This document shows positions 60,018 through 64,000 of a stretch of DNA of 64,000 nucleotides, one piece after another (the stretch's first letter is position 1; each line of letters begins with the position of its first letter). The stretch lies in the NCBI RefSeq assembly GCF_965249985.1, contig NZ_OZ252280.1. One strand, written 5' to 3'. The DNA comes from Algiphilus sp022763315. Lineage in GTDB: Bacteria > Pseudomonadota > Gammaproteobacteria > Nevskiales > Nevskiaceae. The position numbers and the translations under genes were made by a program. Under the pieces are notes generated by a model. The model ran no database searches and was not told where the DNA came from. It saw only the letters and a program-made list of their open reading frames with translations.

Positions 60018-61626
60018 GGGAGGTGTCGTTGTTCTGGCCGGTCTGGCGCTGCAGCAGCCAGACTGGAATGATGCCCACCGCGATCAGCAACAAGGCGGGT
60101 ACGGCGGCCTGCTCCCATTGCCCTTCGCTGGTGTACTCGAAAACGCGGGTCGCGAGGGTATCCCAGCCGAAAGGCCGCATCATCAGCGTGATCGGCATTT
60201 CCTTCATGATGTCGACGAAGACCAGCAAGGCGCCGACCGCCATGCTGCGGCGCAGCGTGGGCCAGTACACCGTGGCCAGAATCCGGCCACGCGGCATGCC
60301 GCTGAGCCGCGCGCTGTCGAGGATCGACGGCGACAGGCGCATAGTGCTCGAGGCCACCGGGGCATGCGCCACCGCCATGAAGCGGACGGCGTAGCCGGCG
60401 AGCAGCAGTGCCACGCCTCCGCCCGCCAGGCTGGCGGCCAATCCGCCACCGATACTCTGCGAGGCTTGGCTCAGCGGGACGTAGATGCCCACCGCCAGCA
60501 GCGCCCCGGGAAAGGCATAGCCCAGTGTGGCGATGCGTTGTGCCGTGCGCAGCGCGGGGCTGGGCGCGATGTGCACGGAGGTGGCGAGGAAGGTCGCCGC
60601 CACCACCACCAGGGCCGCGCCCATGAGCGCGAGCAATGCGCTGTTCTTGGCCCATTCGATGAAACGCGCGTCGATCAGGTCGAGATGCTGCAGTCCGGCC
60701 CAGACCAGCCAGCTCACCGGCAGGCCGAAGGCGAGCAGAAAGACCGCGCTGCACCAGGCCGTCGCCAGCCAGCGCCCGCGTCGCGGCAGCGGCAACCGGC
60801 GAACGCTGCCGACGCCCATGGCCGTGAAACGCATACGTTTGCGCGCCTGCGCCTCCAGCGTCAGCAGCACCACCACAAAGACCAGCATGAGGCTGGCGAT
60901 TTGCAGTGCCGACTGCGGTGAAAACAGGCCGTACCAAGCCTTGTAGATCGCCACCGACAAGGTGTCGTGGTTAAAGGCGGCGACGGTGCCGAAATCCGCG
61001 AGCACTTCCATCAGCGCTAGGCTGGCGCCGGCCGCGATCCAGGGCAGCGCCAGGGGCAAGGCCACCTTCACGAAGGCCTGATGCGGCCGCAAGCCCACGC
61101 TGCGCGCGGCTTCGATGGCGCGCAGTCCCTGCGACTGAAAGGCCTCACGCGTGATCAGGAACACGTAAGGGTAGAGCGAGGCAGTCAGCACCAGGCTGAG
61201 GCCATAACGGTTGCGCACCTCCGGCATCCACTCGGGCAGGCCGGGAAGAAAACCGCCTCCCTGATCGAGCAGGCCGAGAAAGGCAATGGCCACCACGTAG
61301 CCCGGCAGCGCCAGTGGCAGTAGGAGCAGAAAAGAGAACAGTGCACGGCCCGGGAAGTCGGTCAGGGCCACGAGACCCGCGGAGACCACGCCCACCACCA
61401 GGACCCCGACCAGTACCAGCAGCAGCAGGATGGCGGTGTTGGCCACTGCCGCTGGCAGCACATAGCTGCGCAGATGCTCGAGCAGTGCAGCGTCAACGGC
61501 GCTCCAGGACCAGAGCGCCGCGCCCAATGGCACGAGGGTGGGCACGCACAGCAGCAATGCCGCGAGCTGCCACCCCCGCGGCCGGCCCAGGCTGCGCGGT
61601 GGCGCTGCGCTAGCGGTAGCCGGCAC
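60010..61626 (-). CDS. fbpB: Ferric iron ABC transporter, fused permease (FbpB-like)
   Basis: 538 residues with about 12 membrane helices in two halves. Each half carries an EAA loop: 'EAARSVGLRPHQAFVKVALP' and 'DSARLSGMPRGRILATVYWP'. This fused-permease layout is typical of FbpB. The gene overlaps fbpA by 17 bases upstream and fbpC by 8 downstream, a tightly coupled operon. Confidence 0.88.
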   Translation of the reverse strand: MPATASAAPPRSLGRPRGWQLAALLLCVPTLVPLGAALWSWSAVDAALLEHLRSYVLPAAVANTAILLLLVLVGVLVVGVVSAGLVALTDFPGRALFSFLLLLPLALPGYVVAIAFLGLLDQGGGFLPGLPEWMPEVRNRYGLSLVLTASLYPYVFLITREAFQSQGLRAIEAARSVGLRPHQAFVKVALPLALPWIAAGASLALMEVLADFGTVAAFNHDTLSVAIYKAWYGLFSPQSALQIASLMLVFVVVLLTLEAQARKRMRFTAMGVGSVRRLPLPRRGRWLATAWCSAVFLLAFGLPVSWLVWAGLQHLDLIDARFIEWAKNSALLALMGAALVVVAATFLATSVHIAPSPALRTAQRIATLGYAFPGALLAVGIYVPLSQASQSIGGGLAASLAGGGVALLLAGYAVRFMAVAHAPVASSTMRLSPSILDSARLSGMPRGRILATVYWPTLRRSMAVGALLVFVDIMKEMPITLMMRPFGWDTLATRVFEYTSEGQWEQAAVPALLLIAVGIIPVWLLQRQTGQNNDTSHA

Positions 61627-62650
61627 GGTCCATGAGCTTCACGGCGTCGCGTTGCAGCGTGCCGGCCTGCTCGATGGGCATGTCATCGGCGCGAAAATCG
61701 CCCCATTGCTGGACCTGCTCGGCCGGCGCAATCTCAGGATTCGCCGGGAATTCGAGGTTCATCTCGGCATAGAGTCGCTGGGCTTCGCCCTGGGCCAGCC
61801 ACTCGATCAAGGCCTGGGCGCGCTCAGGATGCGCGGCGTGGCGCGTGATGCCCGCGCCGGACACATTGACGTGCGTGCCGCCAGCGCCCTCGGCCTGATT
61901 GGCCCAGTGAACAGCCACTGGAATCTCGGGATTCTGCTTCTGCAGGCGGCCAAAGTAGTAGGTATTGACGACGCCGACGTCGCAGGTGCCTTCGACGATG
62001 GCTTCCACCACCGCCGTATCGTTGGCGTGCGGCGCCTCGGCCAGATTCTCCACCCAGCCTTTCACGACCGTCTCGGTTTTCTCCTCGCCCAGTCGCGTGA
62101 TCATGGCGGCGACCAGGGACTGGTTGTAGACCTTCTTCGAGGTGCGCAGGCAGAGGCGGTCCTTCCACTGCGACTCGGCCAGTGCGGCATAGGTGGACAG
62201 CGCTGCCGGGTCGACGCGCTCGGTGCTGTAGACCATGGTGCGGGCGCGCAGCGACAGCGCGGTCCAGCGCTCTTCGCTGTCGCGATATTTGGCCGGAATG
62301 GCGTTGCGCACGATCTCGGAATCCATCGGCTGCAGCAGTCCGAGGTCGGCGGCGCGCCAGAGGTTGCCGGCGTCCACGGTCATGAGCAGATCGGCGGGGG
62401 TGTGCTCTCCTTCGGCCTGGAGGCGCGCGATCAGGGCGCCGTCGGAGTCGGTGAGGTACTGGATCGTCTCGCCGGTCTCCGCTTCGTAGCGCTCGAACAG
62501 CGGACGGATCAGCTGATCGTTGCGCGAGGAGTAGACCACCAGGGGTTTGGCATCACTGGATGCAGCATCGCCTTTGGGGGCGGCGTCCTCGGTCTGCGAG
62601 GAGCAGGCGGCAAGCAGTGCCGCGGCGAACAGAAGGGAGAGGCTGCGCAT
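61610..62650 (-). CDS. fbpA: Ferric iron ABC transporter, substrate-binding protein (FbpA-like lipoprotein)
   Basis: 346 residues from the ATG at 62650. Lipobox 'ALLAAC', so it is lipid-anchored in the periplasm, unlike the freely soluble classic FbpA. 'LVVYSSRNDQLIRPLFERYE' begins the type 2 periplasmic-binding fold, and 'VVNTYYFGRL' has the Tyr-Tyr pair used to bind Fe3+. Heads the fbpABC operon; a Fur-like box lies 15-33 bases upstream of the start. Confidence 0.88.
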   Translation of the reverse strand: MRSLSLLFAAALLAACSSQTEDAAPKGDAASSDAKPLVVYSSRNDQLIRPLFERYEAETGETIQYLTDSDGALIARLQAEGEHTPADLLMTVDAGNLWRAADLGLLQPMDSEIVRNAIPAKYRDSEERWTALSLRARTMVYSTERVDPAALSTYAALAESQWKDRLCLRTSKKVYNQSLVAAMITRLGEEKTETVVKGWVENLAEAPHANDTAVVEAIVEGTCDVGVVNTYYFGRLQKQNPEIPVAVHWANQAEGAGGTHVNVSGAGITRHAAHPERAQALIEWLAQGEAQRLYAEMNLEFPANPEIAPAEQVQQWGDFRADDMPIEQAGTLQRDAVKLMDRAGYR

Positions 62651-62664
62651 CGAGAGAGACCAGA

Positions 62665-62683
62665 AATAGGAACTGTTCTCATT
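62665..62683 (-). promoter_or_regulatory. Fur-box-like sequence before fbpA
   Basis: On the minus strand AATGAGAACAGTTCCTATT is a 19-bp imperfect palindrome (AATGAGAAC / GTTCCTATT, two mismatches). Extended to ATAATGAGAAC it resembles one half of the Fur consensus. It sits where a repressor would block an iron-uptake promoter. Confidence 0.45.
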
Positions 62684-62732
62684 ATGACGAGGCGCTGCCC
62701 TCCCGTCCACTTGGTTCGCGATGTGCCGGGCC

Positions 62733-63578
62733 TCAGCCGAGCTTGAGCGCGTCCAGCAAGTTCTTGGTGGGGTTGGCCTGGTTCAGGGTGTAGAAGTGAA
62801 TCGACGGCACCTTGCGGTCGAGCAGCTTCTGGCACAGCTTGGTGACGACATCGTGCCCGTAGGCGCGCAGGGCGTCGTTGTCGTCCTTGTAGCGCTCCAT
62901 CCCGTAGTACAGCCAGCGCGGGACATCGGCGCCGCAGGCGCGCGAGAAGCGCACGATCTGCTCGAAGTTGACGATCGGCATGATGCCCGGAATGATCGGG
63001 ATGTCGATGTTCGCCTTCTGGCAGCGTTCCATAAAGTCGTCGAAGGCGTCGATATTAAAGAAGTACTGCGTAATGGCCGCGTCCGCGCCAGCATCGACCT
63101 TGCGCTTGAAGTTGGCAAAGTCGTCGTCGACGTTCTCGGCCTGCGGATGCATCTCGGGGTAGGCACCGACTTCGAGCTCGAAGTGGTCGCCGTGCTCCTG
63201 GCGGATGAACGTGACCAGTTCGTTGGCGTAGTGCAGATCGCCCGGCGCATCGCGGTGATGGGCCGTCGCGGGAAGATCGCCGCGCAGCGCGACGATGCGC
63301 TTGACGCCGGCTTCGCGATAGCGATTGAGCTGATCGCGGATGCGGTCGCGCGAGGAGCTGATGCAGCTCAGATGAGGCGCCGCTTCCTTGCCGGTGGTCT
63401 CCATCACCATCTGCACCGTTTCAAAGGTGCCTTCCTGGGTGGAGCCGCCCGCGCCAAAGGTCACGGAGAAATATTCGGGATTGCGTTCCGCCAGTGAGCT
63501 GACGGTTTTCTTGAGTTTTTCCGCGCCGGCATCCGTCTTGGGCGGAAATAATTCAAACGAGTAGGTGGTGTCTGGCAT
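62733..63578 (-). CDS. metF: Methylenetetrahydrofolate reductase
   Basis: 281 residues, near the E. coli length. 'FELFPPKTDAG' contains the catalytic Glu, and 'VALRGDLP' and 'GVPSIHFYTLN'-type 'VPSIHFYTLNQANPT' are family motifs. FAD enzyme reducing 5,10-methylene-THF to 5-methyl-THF for methionine synthesis. It lies downstream of ahcY, joining folate and SAM-cycle genes. Its start codon comes only 10 bases after a strong terminator-like hairpin. Confidence 0.93.
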   Translation of the reverse strand: MPDTTYSFELFPPKTDAGAEKLKKTVSSLAERNPEYFSVTFGAGGSTQEGTFETVQMVMETTGKEAAPHLSCISSSRDRIRDQLNRYREAGVKRIVALRGDLPATAHHRDAPGDLHYANELVTFIRQEHGDHFELEVGAYPEMHPQAENVDDDFANFKRKVDAGADAAITQYFFNIDAFDDFMERCQKANIDIPIIPGIMPIVNFEQIVRFSRACGADVPRWLYYGMERYKDDNDALRAYGHDVVTKLCQKLLDRKVPSIHFYTLNQANPTKNLLDALKLG

Positions 63579-63587
63579 GGCTTATCC

Positions 63588-63624
63588 AAAAAAATGGGCG
63601 CGGCGCTGCGCGCGCCGCGCCCAT
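63588..63624 (-). terminator. Terminator-like hairpin between ahcY and metF
   Basis: On the minus strand ATGGGCGCGGCGC, loop GCGCA, GCGCCGCGCCCAT makes a perfect 13-bp stem followed by seven U residues. It ends 10 bases before the metF ATG and starts about 26 bases after the ahcY stop, so little room remains for a separate metF promoter. Confidence 0.8.
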
Positions 63625-63650
63625 GTTCAACAAGGTGAACGCTGACCGCT

Positions 63651-64000
63651 TTAGTAGCGGTAGTGCTCCGGCTTGTACGGGCCGTCGACCGGCACGCCGA
63701 TGTAGTCGGCCTGTGCCTGCGACAGCTTGGTCAGCTTCACGCCGATCTGGCCGAGGTGCAGCGCGGCAACCTCTTCGTCCAGCTTCTTCGGCAGGCGGTA
63801 GACCGTCTTCTCGTACTTGTCCTTGTTGTTCCAGAGCTCGATCTGGGCGAGAGTCTGGTTCGAGAAGGAGTTCGACATAACGTAGGCCGGGTGACCGTTG
63901 GCGCAGCCAAGGTTGATCAGGCGGCCTTCAGCCAGCAGGTACATCACGCGGCCATCCGGGAAGGTGTAGCGGTCGACCTGCGGCTTGACCGTTTCACGCT
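63651..64000 (-). CDS. ahcY: Adenosylhomocysteinase, C-terminal part (5' end outside window)
   Basis: About the last 116 residues. 'LINLGCANGHPAYVMSNSFS' and the terminal 'YKPEHYRY' are diagnostic of S-adenosylhomocysteine hydrolase; the conserved Lys-Tyr near the C-terminus helps bind NAD of the neighbouring subunit. It hydrolyses SAH to adenosine and homocysteine. The frame remains open to the window edge, where the gene continues. Confidence 0.93.
   Translation of the reverse strand, partial: RETVKPQVDRYTFPDGRVMYLLAEGRLINLGCANGHPAYVMSNSFSNQTLAQIELWNNKDKYEKTVYRLPKKLDEEVAALHLGQIGVKLTKLSQAQADYIGVPVDGPYKPEHYRY

Overview
The window is about 64 kb of GC-rich chromosomal DNA from a Gram-negative bacterium. 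The gene content points to a gammaproteobacterium of the Nevskiales/Solimonadaceae/Algiphilus kind that degrades hydrocarbons or other hydrophobic compounds. This placement is an inference from DUF1329/DUF1302 proteins, an MMPL transporter, a quinohemoprotein alcohol dehydrogenase, a Baeyer-Villiger monooxygenase and a large FadE. No tRNA, rRNA, CRISPR array, prophage or insertion sequence was recognised.

Layout. 1-2.3 kb: an HD-domain protein cut by the window edge, a secreted HExxH metallopeptidase and a long glutathione-transferase-like protein. 2.4-11.4 kb: an envelope operon (MMPL transporter, DUF1329, YCF48/BNR propeller, DUF1302, second DUF1329). 11.5-20.0 kb: a CHMO-like monooxygenase, divergent from an operon of HSL-type esterase/lactonase, acyl-CoA ligase, PQQ/haem alcohol dehydrogenase and aldehyde dehydrogenase. 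20.07-21.6 kb: 2.5 copies of a structured non-coding tandem repeat of about 624 bp. 21.6-27.4 kb: an MDR oxidoreductase and two SDRs, divergent from a large MalT/AlkS-like LuxR regulator. 27.4-43.1 kb: mixed genes, including a GNAT-nitrilase fusion, a glycosyltransferase, an M13 peptidase, a 7TM-transglutaminase-like/ATP-grasp pair, a DNA glycosylase, a methyltransferase/MBL pair and a dehydrogenase-cupin fusion. 43.1-64 kb: mostly housekeeping genes: speA/speE, CDGSH protein, Kef-type antiporter, P-II, FadE, a TetR regulator with a third DUF1329 gene, FKBP, plsB, an Fbp-type iron ABC transporter, metF and the 3' end of ahcY.

The main system is the 2.4-27.4 kb block. Four promoters in it carry a near-palindromic 18-bp site, ACTACCCGwTCGGGTGGy or a close variant. 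The site points toward the gene and lies 21-22 bp before a -10-like hexamer. The promoters serve the envelope operon, the monooxygenase, the esterase operon and the SDR operon. The LuxR/MalT regulator next to one of them is the obvious candidate activator. Together the enzymes could take a (cyclic or secondary) alcohol through ketone, ester or lactone, hydroxy acid and aldehyde to an acid and its CoA thioester. The MMPL/DUF1302/DUF1329/YCF48 proteins would move the hydrophobic substrate across the envelope. The pathway and substrate are inferred; the shared promoter architecture is read directly from the sequence.
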